Of a DNA stretch of 64,000 nt, positions 8,844 to 17,960 are shown in pieces. Numbering within the stretch: position 1 is the stretch's first letter; each line of letters starts with the position of its first letter. The notes under the pieces were generated by a model. That model saw nothing but the letters and a program-made list of their open reading frames with translations, ran no database searches and had not been told where the DNA came from. A program made the position numbers and the translations under genes. The DNA is from Sinorhizobium sp. A49 (lineage in GTDB: Bacteria; Pseudomonadota; Alphaproteobacteria; Rhizobiales; Rhizobiaceae): contig NZ_MUNW01000051.1 in NCBI RefSeq assembly GCF_002002725.1, forward strand, positions 124,001-188,000, in the 5' to 3' direction.

Positions 8844-10732
8844 GGCCGTAACTCCCTTGCATCCACTGACTTGCGCGCCAGCACGTAGTGGTCGCCGCCG
8901 AGGTCAGCAGGAAAAAGCGCATCCTCCTCGCCGTCGTCATTGAACTGCGGCCCCCACCGTCGCATATCCGATCCCTCAACTGCCTTGAGCAGATCGAAAT
9001 CCAGCGGACGATCGAGATCCGGATACGGAACGGCAGCGAGCAGCGATTTCGTATAGGGATGCACCGGATTGCGCATCAGAACTTCGCGCGGGGCGAGTTC
9101 GACGATGCGCCCTGCACACATCACCGCAATCCGATCGGCCATGTAGTCGACCACCGCGAGGTTGTGCGAGATGAACAGGCATGTCAGCCCGAGCTCCTTC
9201 TGCAGATCCTTGAGCAGATTGAGAATCTGGGCCTGAACGGAAACGTCGAGCGCCGACACCGGTTCGTCGCAGATCAACAGTTGCGGCACCAGGGCAAGCG
9301 CCCTGGCGATACCGATGCGCTGGCGCTGGCCACCGGAAAAACTGTGCGGATAACGGTTGACGAACCGCTGATCGAGGCCAACGGCCTGCAGCAGCAAGCG
9401 AACGGTTTCGACGCGCGACTTCGCCGTACCACGCCCGTGGATCTCAAGCGGTTCGCTCAGAATATTCTTGACGGTCATGCGGGGAGAAAGCGACGACACT
9501 GGATCCTGAAAGACCATCTGGATCTTCGAGCGCAGCGTCTTCAGCTCGTCACCTTCGGCCTTGAGGACATCAATCGGCCCCTCGCCGTCGTCGAAGCTGA
9601 CGCTGCCGCTGTCCGGGGTGATGGCACGCATCAGGATCTTGCTGACCGTGGTCTTGCCGCAGCCGCTTTCGCCGACCAGCCCCAGGCATTCGCCGCGACG
9701 GATATCGAAGCTCACATTGTCCACCGCGCGATGCCGCGACGGGTCCTTCTTGCCGAACCATGAGGTTTTGCGCGTCCCATAGGTCTTGGAAAGGTTGCGC
9801 ACCGACAGAAGGACGTCGGGGCCAGCCGCCTTTTCGGAAGCCTTTGCCCCGAGCAACGTGCCTGCCTTGACGGGTACTTCCCGCAGCGCCTTCAGCCGTT
9901 CGCCGGGCTTCATGTCGAAATGCGGAACGGCGGCCATCAGACCCTTGAGATAGGGGTGCTGCGGGTTGCGGAAGATCGCATCGACCGGACCTGCTTCGAC
10001 GATCTGGCCGTGGTAGATCACCACGACTTCGTCAGCCATATTGGCGACCACGCCAAGGTCGTGGGTGATCAACAGCATCGCCATGTTGAGCTTGACTTGC
10101 AGCTCACGCAGCAACTGCAGGATCTGCGCCTGAACCGTTACGTCGAGCGCCGTCGTCGGCTCGTCGGCAATCAACAGGGCCGGCTTGCAAATCAGGGCCA
10201 TGGCGATCATTGCGCGCTGCCGCATGCCGCCGGAAAGCTCGAAAGGATACATGTCATAGGCGCGCTTCGGGTTGGCAAACCCGACGTAACCGAGCAGTTC
10301 TTCCGTTCGTGCGCGCCTCTCGGACTTCTCCGCATCCGTATGAATCTTCAGAACTTCGGAGATCTGGTTGCCGATCGTATGGAGCGGCGACAGCGATGTC
10401 ATCGGCTCCTGGAAGATCTTGCTGATTCGCGTACCGCGCAAAGCACGGATTTCCTCACCTTCGCGCTCCAGCGAAAGCAGATCGATCGGCTTGCCCTTGG
10501 CATCGGGATCGTTGAACAGGATCTGTCCGCCAACCCGCGCGACATTCGGAAGAATGCCCATGACGGCCTGGCTGATGGCCGACTTTCCGGAACCGGACTC
10601 GCCGACGAGGGCGGTCACCTTTCCTGGCAAGATTCTGAAATTCGCTTCCTTGACGGCTTCAACCTTGCCGCCGAGCACCGAGAATGTGATCCGCAGACCT
10701 TCAACTCGAAGCAGGTCCGCCCCTGATGTCAT
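8840..10732 (-). CDS. Dual ATP-binding protein of peptide ABC importer (YejF-like)
   Basis: A 630-residue fusion of two ABC ATPase domains, replacing the separate DppD and DppF subunits. Walker A motifs [11 protein letters not shown] and [11 protein letters not shown] and signature sequences [12 protein letters not shown] and [12 protein letters not shown] are all present, with Walker B ends [13 protein letters not shown] and [13 protein letters not shown]. Both halves therefore look catalytically complete. It is the first gene of the operon ATPase - binding protein - permease B - permease C, an order in which the ATPase leads. The 122-bp gap upstream (10733-10854) presumably holds the promoter, although no clear -35/-10 pair stands out. 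Confidence 0.92.
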   Translation of the reverse strand: MTSGADLLRVEGLRITFSVLGGKVEAVKEANFRILPGKVTALVGESGSGKSAISQAVMGILPNVARVGGQILFNDPDAKGKPIDLLSLEREGEEIRALRGTRISKIFQEPMTSLSPLHTIGNQISEVLKIHTDAEKSERRARTEELLGYVGFANPKRAYDMYPFELSGGMRQRAMIAMALICKPALLIADEPTTALDVTVQAQILQLLRELQVKLNMAMLLITHDLGVVANMADEVVVIYHGQIVEAGPVDAIFRNPQHPYLKGLMAAVPHFDMKPGERLKALREVPVKAGTLLGAKASEKAAGPDVLLSVRNLSKTYGTRKTSWFGKKDPSRHRAVDNVSFDIRRGECLGLVGESGCGKTTVSKILMRAITPDSGSVSFDDGEGPIDVLKAEGDELKTLRSKIQMVFQDPVSSLSPRMTVKNILSEPLEIHGRGTAKSRVETVRLLLQAVGLDQRFVNRYPHSFSGGQRQRIGIARALALVPQLLICDEPVSALDVSVQAQILNLLKDLQKELGLTCLFISHNLAVVDYMADRIAVMCAGRIVELAPREVLMRNPVHPYTKSLLAAVPYPDLDRPLDFDLLKAVEGSDMRRWGPQFNDDGEEDALFPADLGGDHYVLARKSVDARELRP

Positions 10733-10854
10733 CGCAGCACGCTTCCCTCATTGCCCGTGTATCCGTCGCCTCTAAAAAAGACTATCGCAGCTTCAGGAGG
10801 CTGTCCAGCTTAGGCCTTGCAACCACAGCATAGTTCACGGTCGCGTCGCAATCG

Positions 10855-11805
10855 TCAGGGAAAGGGGCAAGCCTCCTTGGCAAGCACGTCGGCGCAGCTC
10901 GGCGACCGACGGAAATCGTCGTAATAGAGCGTCCAGTCCGTCACGTCGGCCGCACGATATGGCCCGAACTTGAAATACTGGTTGTGGCCGAGCCCCTTGT
11001 CCGCGTGTCCGACATGACCCTTGACGGTGATGATCGGCTTACCATTGGCATAGAGTTCGATATGGCCGGTGCCGTCGGCGCCCGGCTTCGTGTAAATCGC
11101 GAAATCGATCCAGCCCGATTTCGGATCTGGCAACGCATTGCCGTGGTGCGTCACGGCGATGGCGTCGGTGCAGGCATTGAACAGATTGCCGTCGTCCACC
11201 CTCCACGCGGGATCGGTCGCCACGAGCATGCGCATCTGGTTGCCGCCCGGGCGCCCCCAAACCGGCACTTCACCCGGCCGGCATACGGCTGCAACGCCGT
11301 CTGGCCCCGAAGACGCCGGCGCGATGTAGTTGGTCTCCACCGTCGCAAACAGCTTGCCGAAATTCATACGCAATGCCAGGAACGGACTGAAATCGCCTTC
11401 CGCCCCCGGGTCAATTTCGCGCTTCCATTGCGCAACGAGATAGCGGTGGTCGCCTGATGGCACCGGGTCGGCAAACTTCACCGAGAAGCCGTACCAGATA
11501 CCCTGGTCATAGGGCACCCGAAGATCCGTCTTCTCCCAGATCTCCGCTCTCTCGCTGCAGCCATCAAGTGAATCCGGGCAGTTCGGCACGACACTCAGCT
11601 TGAGCCCGCCATTGCCATTGCGTTTGACGGCGCTCTGAAATTCGACAGTGCCCGCGCTCTGCTCGAAATTCTCCCGGTAGTAAAGCCCGCCATCCGGCGA
11701 GAAGCCCTTTCCCTCGAAACCGTCGTAAAGCTTGGTTTCCCACGGTTGCGCAGCCGCAACGCCAGTGATGAAGAAGCTCGCGATGATGAGGGCTGTTCGG
11801 AACAT
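10855..11805 (-). CDS. Secreted polysaccharide-lyase-like protein (heparin lyase I fold)
   Basis: The 316-residue product starts with a signal peptide (MFRTALIIASFFITGVAAAQ) cleaved after AAA or nearby. The mature region contains RAEIWEKTDLRVPYDQGIWYGFS, QWKREIDPG, HIELYANGKPIITVKGHVGH and WTLYYDDFRRS, which fit the jelly-roll polysaccharide lyase family of heparin-lyase I type. The inferred role is binding or cutting an acidic exopolysaccharide in the periplasm or outside. The ATG at 11805 begins a proper signal peptide; longer forms do not. It lies eight bases after a nucleotide cyclase gene, so the two are probably one transcript. Confidence 0.75.
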   Translation of the reverse strand: MFRTALIIASFFITGVAAAQPWETKLYDGFEGKGFSPDGGLYYRENFEQSAGTVEFQSAVKRNGNGGLKLSVVPNCPDSLDGCSERAEIWEKTDLRVPYDQGIWYGFSVKFADPVPSGDHRYLVAQWKREIDPGAEGDFSPFLALRMNFGKLFATVETNYIAPASSGPDGVAAVCRPGEVPVWGRPGGNQMRMLVATDPAWRVDDGNLFNACTDAIAVTHHGNALPDPKSGWIDFAIYTKPGADGTGHIELYANGKPIITVKGHVGHADKGLGHNQYFKFGPYRAADVTDWTLYYDDFRRSPSCADVLAKEACPFP

Positions 11806-11813
11806 TGCGGTCC

Positions 11814-13163
11814 TTACTGAAGCATCTTGTCGATGAGGCCGCGCGGCGGCTGCAACGGACGGGTGTTGCGATGAAGCAGCATGACATGTTCGGCCTCCGA
11901 AAGTCCATCCTGCAAAACATCGTCGAGGCGCTCGTCCGTCTTCGGTAGAAGTGCTGCCTCGTTCGGGTAGAGAATGGTGAACTTCTGGCGGACACCGCGC
12001 AGCTTTTCCTGACCCAGCGCCGTCCAGTCGCCGCCGCAATAATTGACGAAGGCCTCACTGGCGACGATGCTATGGGCGTATTTCTTCGTGAGGTTCTGCA
12101 GCCGCTGCACCTCGTTGACCGCCGAACCGAAGGCCGAGAAGGTCAACCGATCGCGAAGACCGACATTGCCGAACATCACATTGCCCACATGCAGGCCGAC
12201 GCCGTAACCGATCGGATCGCGCCCCTGCTTGCGCCGCTCGGAGTTGAGCAGCTCCATACGGGCCGTTGCGGCGCGCACCGCGCCGAACGCTTCGCGGGCA
12301 GCAAACTCGGAAGGCTCCTTGTGCCGGCCACAGGGATAGACCGCAAGGAACCCATCGCCGACAAAGCTCAAAATGTGGCCGCCATTGCGGTTGAACGGTG
12401 CGGCAATCGCATCGAAGTAGCCATTCAGCGTTTCGATATAGGACTGGCGCCCCTCCTTTTCCGCAAGCATCGTCGAGCGGCGCATGTCGGCCATGACAAG
12501 GATGGCGCGCACCGTCTCGCCGTCCCCGCGCCGAACCTGCCCGCTCATCACCCGACGGCCGGCACTCGATCCGAGATAGGTGGTCAACATGTTGTCGGCG
12601 AGCTTGCCGAGAACGGCCATCTTGGCCGCAACCGCCAAATGGTTCTGCAGTCGCAGCAACGCACCGATCACATCATCGGTGAAACCGCCATGCCGGTCCG
12701 TCGTCCAGGAGCCGACCATCCCGTGGCCGGAATCAGCACCGAGCGACTGCATGAAGGCGATATAGTCGGTCGCCCCCTGCTCCTTCAGTTCGTCGAAGAT
12801 CGGGAACTCGGACGGCGTATCCTTGTAGAGGCGCCGCCGCACATGCTCGAGATTGTTGTTGAGCAGGTAATAGTAGGGACTGCGCAGGAACCGCTCGGGG
12901 TTGAGCGCTAGCTCCTCATGTCGAAGGCCGCTGACCTCGACGCCCTTGCCCCGCACCCAGGTGAAACCGAGCGCGTCGTAAAGCGGGTGCAGCATCGAAA
13001 AGGACAGGTGCACGCGCATCAAGGGCAGGCCGGCTGCAGCCAGCCGCTCGCAAAAGCCCTTGACGATCGTCTCCAGCGACTCGTCGCTGAGCGACGTTCG
13101 CATGAGCCAGTCCGCGACCTTGTCGATCAGAATTTCGGATACGTTGTCGTTTACCGGGCCCAT
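11814..13163 (-). CDS. Class III adenylate/guanylate cyclase
   Basis: The 449-residue protein has an N-terminal sensory part (about 1-190; WVRGKGVEVSG and a TDYIAF-like region shared with other rhizobial cyclases) and a C-terminal class III catalytic domain (about 218-400). The metal-binding aspartates are D226 (in MADMRRST) and D270 (in SFVGDGF); the transition-state pair appears as N350 and R354 (GSAVNEVQRL). The position that normally holds an adenine-selecting Asp (GDAVN in many homologues) is Ser here, so nucleotide specificity is uncertain. It is soluble: no membrane segment is seen. Cotranscription with the lyase-like gene suggests a cyclic-nucleotide link to polysaccharide handling. 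Confidence 0.88.
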   Translation of the reverse strand: MGPVNDNVSEILIDKVADWLMRTSLSDESLETIVKGFCERLAAAGLPLMRVHLSFSMLHPLYDALGFTWVRGKGVEVSGLRHEELALNPERFLRSPYYYLLNNNLEHVRRRLYKDTPSEFPIFDELKEQGATDYIAFMQSLGADSGHGMVGSWTTDRHGGFTDDVIGALLRLQNHLAVAAKMAVLGKLADNMLTTYLGSSAGRRVMSGQVRRGDGETVRAILVMADMRRSTMLAEKEGRQSYIETLNGYFDAIAAPFNRNGGHILSFVGDGFLAVYPCGRHKEPSEFAAREAFGAVRAATARMELLNSERRKQGRDPIGYGVGLHVGNVMFGNVGLRDRLTFSAFGSAVNEVQRLQNLTKKYAHSIVASEAFVNYCGGDWTALGQEKLRGVRQKFTILYPNEAALLPKTDERLDDVLQDGLSEAEHVMLLHRNTRPLQPPRGLIDKMLQ

Positions 13164-13551
13164 TTCGCGTCCTCACCGTGACAGACAGTCCAGCACCATG
13201 CCCCTTGCGATGGTCGAACAGCCCGACGATGTGTCGGCGTTCGCTCGCGGCGGGTGATGATGATACGTGCCCGTTAAGAAAAATGCTCCAACCGATTCCA
13301 GCGTCGATGACGTGCAGGCACCCGGAATGCGGCCGTTCTATGCTGCAGATATTGATGGCCCTCTGCAATTTCCAGAGGTGCGACAAGTTTTATTCGTTCA
13401 TCCGGCCAGACGAAGATTTGATGGCTGGCTCACCAAGCGTGGTCACTGCCGGGCAGAGGTGCCGCGCTTGACTTGCGGCCTGTTTCTATCCAACAAACCA
13501 CGGCATGTCGCCAAGTTGGCGCTTCCCATTCACGAGAGCTGGAACCGAACT
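13164..13551. promoter_or_regulatory. Divergent region between cyclase and UDP-sugar dehydrogenase
   Basis: 388 bp between the cyclase start and the chosen start of the dehydrogenase. An open frame continues upstream of 13552 to a GTG at 13267, but its residues do not resemble the dehydrogenase family N-terminus. No convincing inverted repeats, terminators or strong promoters were found. If the longer protein were real it would carry a 95-residue N-terminal extension. Confidence 0.4.
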
Positions 13552-14889
13552 TTGACCTCATCCCACCACGAAAGGCTGCTGGCGTCGATTTCGGCCCGCG
13601 CCGCCCATGTCGGCGTCATTGGACTCGGTTATGTCGGCTTGCCGCTGGCGATCGCAGCGGCGCGCGCGGGCTTTTCCGTCACTGGATTCGACATCGACCC
13701 GGCAAAGATCACAACGCTTGATGCGCACAAATCGTATATCGCTGCCGTCCCGGACACGGTCCTTGCCGAGCAAGCGACGGCCGGACGGTTTCGCTCGACA
13801 ACGGATTTCGAAAGGCTTGGCGGCTGCGACGTCATTGTCATCTGCGTGCCGACGCCGCTGACCAAACACCGCGACCCCGACCTTTCCTTCGTCGAAAAGA
13901 CGGCGCGCGCGATCGCTGCGACGTTGAGGGCCGGTCAACTCATCGTTCTCGAGTCGACGACATATCCAGGAACGACCGATGACGTCGTGCGCACCATTCT
14001 CGAAGAAACAGGCCTGAAATCCGGCCTCGACTTCTTTGTCGGCTTTTCGCCCGAACGCGAAGACCCGGGCAATCCGGTCTACGAGACGACGAGCATCCCG
14101 AAGGTCGTCGCCGGCGACGGACCGCTCGCCGCAAGCCTGATGGAGGCTTTCTATGGTGCCGTCGTCAAGACGGTCGTTCCGGTATCGTCCAATGCTACCG
14201 CTGAAGCGGTCAAGTTGACGGAGAACATCTTCCGCTCGGTCAATATCGCCCTCGTCAACGAGTTGAAGATTGTTTTCGAGGCCATGGGCATCGACGTCTG
14301 GGAAGTGATCGAGGCGGCCAAGACTAAGCCGTTCGGCTACATGCCCTTCTATCCGGGCCCCGGCCTCGGCGGTCACTGCATCCCGATCGACCCCTTCTAC
14401 CTCACCTGGAAGTCGCGCGAGTACGAATTGCCGACCCGGTTCATCGAGCTGGCGGGGGAGATCAATTCGGCGATGCCGCGGCACGTGGTCAGCCGGCTCG
14501 CCGAGGCGCTCGATCGCCACCAGGGCAAGGCGCTCAGCCGATCGACAGTCCTCGTCATCGGCCTCGCCTACAAGAAGAACGTGCCGGACATTCGCGAAAG
14601 CCCTTCATTGAAATTGATCGAACTGATCGAGGAACGCGGCGGTCATTGTGAATACCACGATCCCTATGTTGCCGAGATTCCGTCGACGCGCGAATACAGC
14701 GCCCTGAAGGGCAGGAGATCCGTAGCACTCGACGAACAATCGATACGCCAGTTCGATGCCGTGCTGGTGGCGACCGACCACGACCAGGTCGACTACGCCG
14801 CGCTTGCCGCAGCCTCACCGCTCATCGTCGATACCCGCAACGTATTTCACCGCCAAGGACTGAGCGGCACGCACATCGTCAAGGCCTAG
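13552..14889 (+). CDS. UDP-sugar 6-dehydrogenase (UDP-GlcNAc/ManNAc type)
   Basis: The 445-residue enzyme oxidises the C6 hydroxyl of a UDP-sugar to a carboxylate with NAD. It begins with a Rossmann motif GVIGLGYVGLPLA (about 21-33), has CVPTPLTKHRDPDLS, and carries the catalytic Cys276 in GPGLGGHCIPIDP. This variant of the catalytic loop is typical of the WbpA/UDP-N-acetyl sugar branch rather than UDP-glucose dehydrogenase. The TTG at 13552 is preferred because the family N-terminus begins there. It would supply uronic acid sugars for the local glycosyltransferases. Its end overlaps the convergent DUF3095 gene by 11 bp. Confidence 0.88.
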   Translation: MTSSHHERLLASISARAAHVGVIGLGYVGLPLAIAAARAGFSVTGFDIDPAKITTLDAHKSYIAAVPDTVLAEQATAGRFRSTTDFERLGGCDVIVICVPTPLTKHRDPDLSFVEKTARAIAATLRAGQLIVLESTTYPGTTDDVVRTILEETGLKSGLDFFVGFSPEREDPGNPVYETTSIPKVVAGDGPLAASLMEAFYGAVVKTVVPVSSNATAEAVKLTENIFRSVNIALVNELKIVFEAMGIDVWEVIEAAKTKPFGYMPFYPGPGLGGHCIPIDPFYLTWKSREYELPTRFIELAGEINSAMPRHVVSRLAEALDRHQGKALSRSTVLVIGLAYKKNVPDIRESPSLKLIELIEERGGHCEYHDPYVAEIPSTREYSALKGRRSVALDEQSIRQFDAVLVATDHDQVDYAALAAASPLIVDTRNVFHRQGLSGTHIVKA

Positions 14890-16039
14890 CCAAGGCCGCC
14901 TTCAACTTGGCAGCGGCAACCGCATAGCCACCAGAGGCTCCGTCGACGAAATGCATATGGTCCCGGCTCATTGGCGTGGGGACGATGCAGGTCATCAGTG
15001 CGGAATCCTGCTGATGCAGGCCGTAGCGACTGACACCGGCCGCTACGGCCTGGCGCAACCGAGCTTCGATCAGGGCGAGGCGCGCGGCGCTAATGTCGAT
15101 GGTCATCTTGAGACCGTCGTCGAACTTGCGAAAATCGGTGTTGTTGGCGAGATCCCGTCGATAGCGGTTGGTATCGAACGTGCCCAGATTCCAGCCCATG
15201 CGAAGACAGACGAACAGCGCCAATGTCTGCAGCGTGATCCACAGGCGCGACAGAAGCCGCCCTCCTCGGGGTGACCGCGCGCGCGATTCGGCTTCGATGC
15301 CCTGGATGGAGAACCGCGGTTCGGGTCCGAGTTCGGGTACAGGGTGCGCGTGTCGTTCCTCCTCGTCGGCGAGGGCGACAATATCGGCGATCAACGCCTG
15401 AAACTCGGGTCCACTGCCCTTTTCGCCTGGCACCGCGATGATGGACGCGATCGAACCGTGACGCGACTGGATCGGGTTCCAACGGCAGGAAAGACCAGTG
15501 AGATCTGGTCGCGTGCCCGGCGGTGCGGCCTCCACCTGGTATCGACCCGCCTTCATTGCCGCTTCCGCCCAGCTTGCTCCGCCACCGGCAAACATCGCAT
15601 AGGAAACATCCTCGCTCGCCTTGAAGCGCGCGACGCGCATGTCGAGGCCGGCGGCCCTGACATCGCTGACCGGAACCAGTGCGGCGCGCAGTTCCAGACC
15701 GAGTTCTTCGAGCACCCAGGTCTTGACGGCAGAAAGCGTATCCTTCGCGCGCCCAGACATCGATGCCGGCAGGACTGCCAACGCTCCGTCGCCGCCAAAG
15801 ACGAACGGCATCGACTTCACGTCGAACGCGTTCATCAGCGCCGAGATGACGCTCGCGCCAGCCATGTTCACGGACTTGTATCGACCTTCGGCGATCGCCC
15901 CGGTGGAATTGACGATGTCCGCAAGGGCCAGCACCCAGTCATCAGGCAAGGCCCGATAATTCGCCTCGTCTGCCACGCCTTCGAAGACATCGAAGAGCGG
16001 CACGCTGTCGTAGAATCCTGTTTCGCCTGTCTGTGCCAT
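14879..16039 (-). CDS. DUF3095 protein with cyclase-like fold signature
   Basis: This 386-residue protein belongs to DUF3095. Its N-terminal part keeps the arrangement of a class III nucleotide cyclase: ALADIVNST with D41 and FVFGGDGALAVLP with D84, the two positions that bind metal in that fold. The C-terminal half (MGWNLGTFDTNRYRRDLANNTDFRKFDDGLKM) is family-specific and of unknown function. The ATG at 16039 has GGAGG a few bases upstream; a longer form from 16111 lacks this. It may make or sense a nucleotide signal, but activity is unproven. Convergent with the UDP-sugar dehydrogenase. Confidence 0.8.
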   Translation of the reverse strand: MAQTGETGFYDSVPLFDVFEGVADEANYRALPDDWVLALADIVNSTGAIAEGRYKSVNMAGASVISALMNAFDVKSMPFVFGGDGALAVLPASMSGRAKDTLSAVKTWVLEELGLELRAALVPVSDVRAAGLDMRVARFKASEDVSYAMFAGGGASWAEAAMKAGRYQVEAAPPGTRPDLTGLSCRWNPIQSRHGSIASIIAVPGEKGSGPEFQALIADIVALADEEERHAHPVPELGPEPRFSIQGIEAESRARSPRGGRLLSRLWITLQTLALFVCLRMGWNLGTFDTNRYRRDLANNTDFRKFDDGLKMTIDISAARLALIEARLRQAVAAGVSRYGLHQQDSALMTCIVPTPMSRDHMHFVDGASGGYAVAAAKLKAALARP

Positions 16040-16367
16040 GGGTCCTCCGACCTGCTGACCGTCGGCTATGTCGATAGATGTTCCACGCGAGACCGCAAGA
16101 AAAAGTTTCATGTGGCTTGTCCGTTACGGCACGGCAACACAGGCGGTGAACGGACCGCGCTATCGCTAGACAGGCCAGGTCTGCCACTTATCGCGGCGCT
16201 CCACCGTGCCGCTGTTACCTCGGGCACAGCGGCGCATGTGTGAGCATCGATAAGGTTAATGTCTAAACAATAACCCATGGCATTGCAGGGGGGGGGTCAT
16301 ATGTGCTTGTCTATTGGGCAAGCGCAGGCAACCAGGTCTGCGCGGGCAGCGTAAAGCCGAAACAGGA
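16040..16367. promoter_or_regulatory. Divergent region with a nine-G tract
   Basis: 328 bp between the divergent DUF3095 and MBL-fold genes. It contains an AT-rich patch (16250-16275) followed by a run of nine G residues (16288-16296). An ATG at 16300 opens only a 17-codon frame that is not in frame with the downstream gene. No clear -35/-10 pair could be assigned. Confidence 0.4.
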
Positions 16368-17198
16368 ATGCAAGAAGACAACTTTCGAGTGCGGTTCTGG
16401 GGCGTAAGAGGGAGTTTGCCGGTCTCCGGCGAGCAGTTCCTGCGCTATGGGGGAAATACATCCTGCATCGAAATTCGGTGCGGCAAGGAAGTGTTGCTCT
16501 TTGATGCCGGATCCGGATTGCGAGAAGCCGGCGCTTCGCTGATCGCCGAAGGCGTCGACAACTACGATCTGTTCTTCACCCACAGCCATTACGATCACAT
16601 CATCGGCCTGCCCTATTTCAAGCCGATCTACAAATGCCAGTCGTCGGTGCGGTTCTGGTCAGGGCATCTGCACGGTCTGATGACCACAAAGGAAATGATC
16701 CGCGACTTCATGCGGCCCCCGTGGTTCCCGGTCGATCCGGACATCTGTCAGGCGAGCCTCGAAGGCATAGACTTCAAGCCGGGTGACGTCCTGACGCCGC
16801 GCGACGGCGTGACGATCCGCACAACGAGCCTCACCCATCCCGGCGGATGCGTTGGCTATCGCGTCGAATGGAATGGTCGCGCCGTAGCGCTTGTCTACGA
16901 CACGGAACACGAACCCGGCATCCTCGACCCTGCGGTGCTGGAGCTTATCGCCGGCGCCGATATGATGATTTACGACTGCACCTATCTCGAAAGCGAGATG
17001 ACGTATTATCGGGGCTTTGGGCATTCGACCGGGGTCCATGGTGCACGCCTTGCGATGGCCGCCGGCGTCAAGCACCTGGCGATGTTCCATCACGACCCGG
17101 CGCGAACGGATGCACAGTTGGACGCCATGGAAATCGACGTGCGATCCCTCTTCGCCGGCGCATTTGCCGCCCGCGACGGCCAGACTATAGACCTGTAA
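16368..17198 (+). CDS. Metallo-beta-lactamase-fold hydrolase
   Basis: The 276-residue protein has the metal-binding signature HSHYDH (in FFTHSHYDHIIGLPYF) and downstream family positions including DTEHEPG and MFHHDPARTD. The N-terminus VRFWGVRGSLPVSG is characteristic of a bacterial group related to RNase Z/phosphodiesterases, often found beside nucleotide cyclase genes, so a cyclic nucleotide phosphodiesterase role is possible but unproven. The ATG at 16368 has AGGA immediately before it. The end overlaps the convergent deacetylase-like gene by 14 bp. Cytoplasmic; no signal peptide. Confidence 0.8.
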   Translation: MQEDNFRVRFWGVRGSLPVSGEQFLRYGGNTSCIEIRCGKEVLLFDAGSGLREAGASLIAEGVDNYDLFFTHSHYDHIIGLPYFKPIYKCQSSVRFWSGHLHGLMTTKEMIRDFMRPPWFPVDPDICQASLEGIDFKPGDVLTPRDGVTIRTTSLTHPGGCVGYRVEWNGRAVALVYDTEHEPGILDPAVLELIAGADMMIYDCTYLESEMTYYRGFGHSTGVHGARLAMAAGVKHLAMFHHDPARTDAQLDAMEIDVRSLFAGAFAARDGQTIDL

Positions 17199-17955
17199 GG
17201 TCTTTTGTCCGGCGCCAACGGCACGCGGGATGTCCTGATGTGGCGGTGAAGAGTTTTTCAAGAAAATCCCACACGGCTGCATCGTGCACGAGGTGATGGG
17301 TCAAAAGCCCGAGCGTGCCGCCCGACTGATCCTCCCTGCCCTCCACGTCGCCGCAGACCTGCCGTATGCGCTCGACGATATCGGCAATGATCAACGTGTG
17401 GTCTCTGCATCCCCGCGTGCCGCGCCAGTCCATGACGTCGACGTGGGTATTGACGAGCGGGAACGGCGATGGCTTCTCCGGACCGAAAACCGAAAGGACC
17501 GAAAACCCGATCTCGGGCAACCGTGGCGATAGAGCCGCGTCGATCCGGTTCCATGGCGGCACGAGCATCGGGACGAAGTGTTCGGGAAAAAGCGCCTTCA
17601 GGCGCTCTACGCCGCATCGCAGTTCATCGAGGACCACCGCCGGGGGGCGATGCGCACCGAGTTCCTGCTTCTTTTCCTCTCTCGGCGCATGGTTCCGGTG
17701 TGCCCAGCCATGCGCCGCCACTCCGATATCGGCACGGCCCGAGAGATGCCGCGCCAGCGCTTCGGTTGCCGGCGCAGGCGGCACGGCGAGTGTCAAGGGC
17801 ACCGCATGGCTTGCTGCAAGCGACAGAAGTCGGTCGAGTGGCGTGGTCGGCTCGACGGCGTCGTCGTCTCTCAACCAGAAGTCGATTTGCCGCCCCCGCG
17901 CATGGACGCGATCGAGTTCATCGACGAGCAATTGCCAATTCGCATCAACGGTCAC
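17185..17955 (-). CDS. Polysaccharide deacetylase-like protein
   Basis: A 256-residue protein with the NodB-like motif 1 region FWLRDDDAVEPT (D30-D32) and a later AAHGWAHRNHAP segment, matching rhizobial proteins annotated as polysaccharide deacetylases. It probably removes acetyl groups from a polysaccharide or sugar precursor; no signal peptide is seen. The start is the GTG at 17955, with GGAG eight bases upstream overlapping the stop codon of the preceding glycosyltransferase, so the two are translated from one message. The open frame continues upstream but overlaps the glycosyltransferase gene and encodes non-family sequence. Confidence 0.78.
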   Translation of the reverse strand: MTVDANWQLLVDELDRVHARGRQIDFWLRDDDAVEPTTPLDRLLSLAASHAVPLTLAVPPAPATEALARHLSGRADIGVAAHGWAHRNHAPREEKKQELGAHRPPAVVLDELRCGVERLKALFPEHFVPMLVPPWNRIDAALSPRLPEIGFSVLSVFGPEKPSPFPLVNTHVDVMDWRGTRGCRDHTLIIADIVERIRQVCGDVEGREDQSGGTLGLLTHHLVHDAAVWDFLEKLFTATSGHPACRWRRTKDLTGL

Positions 17956-17960
17956 GAAAT

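Noticed and set aside
16300-16353. A 17-codon frame after the nine-G run, as a possible leader peptide.
   Set aside because: It is short, unconserved by inspection, and out of frame with the following gene; nothing links it to regulation.
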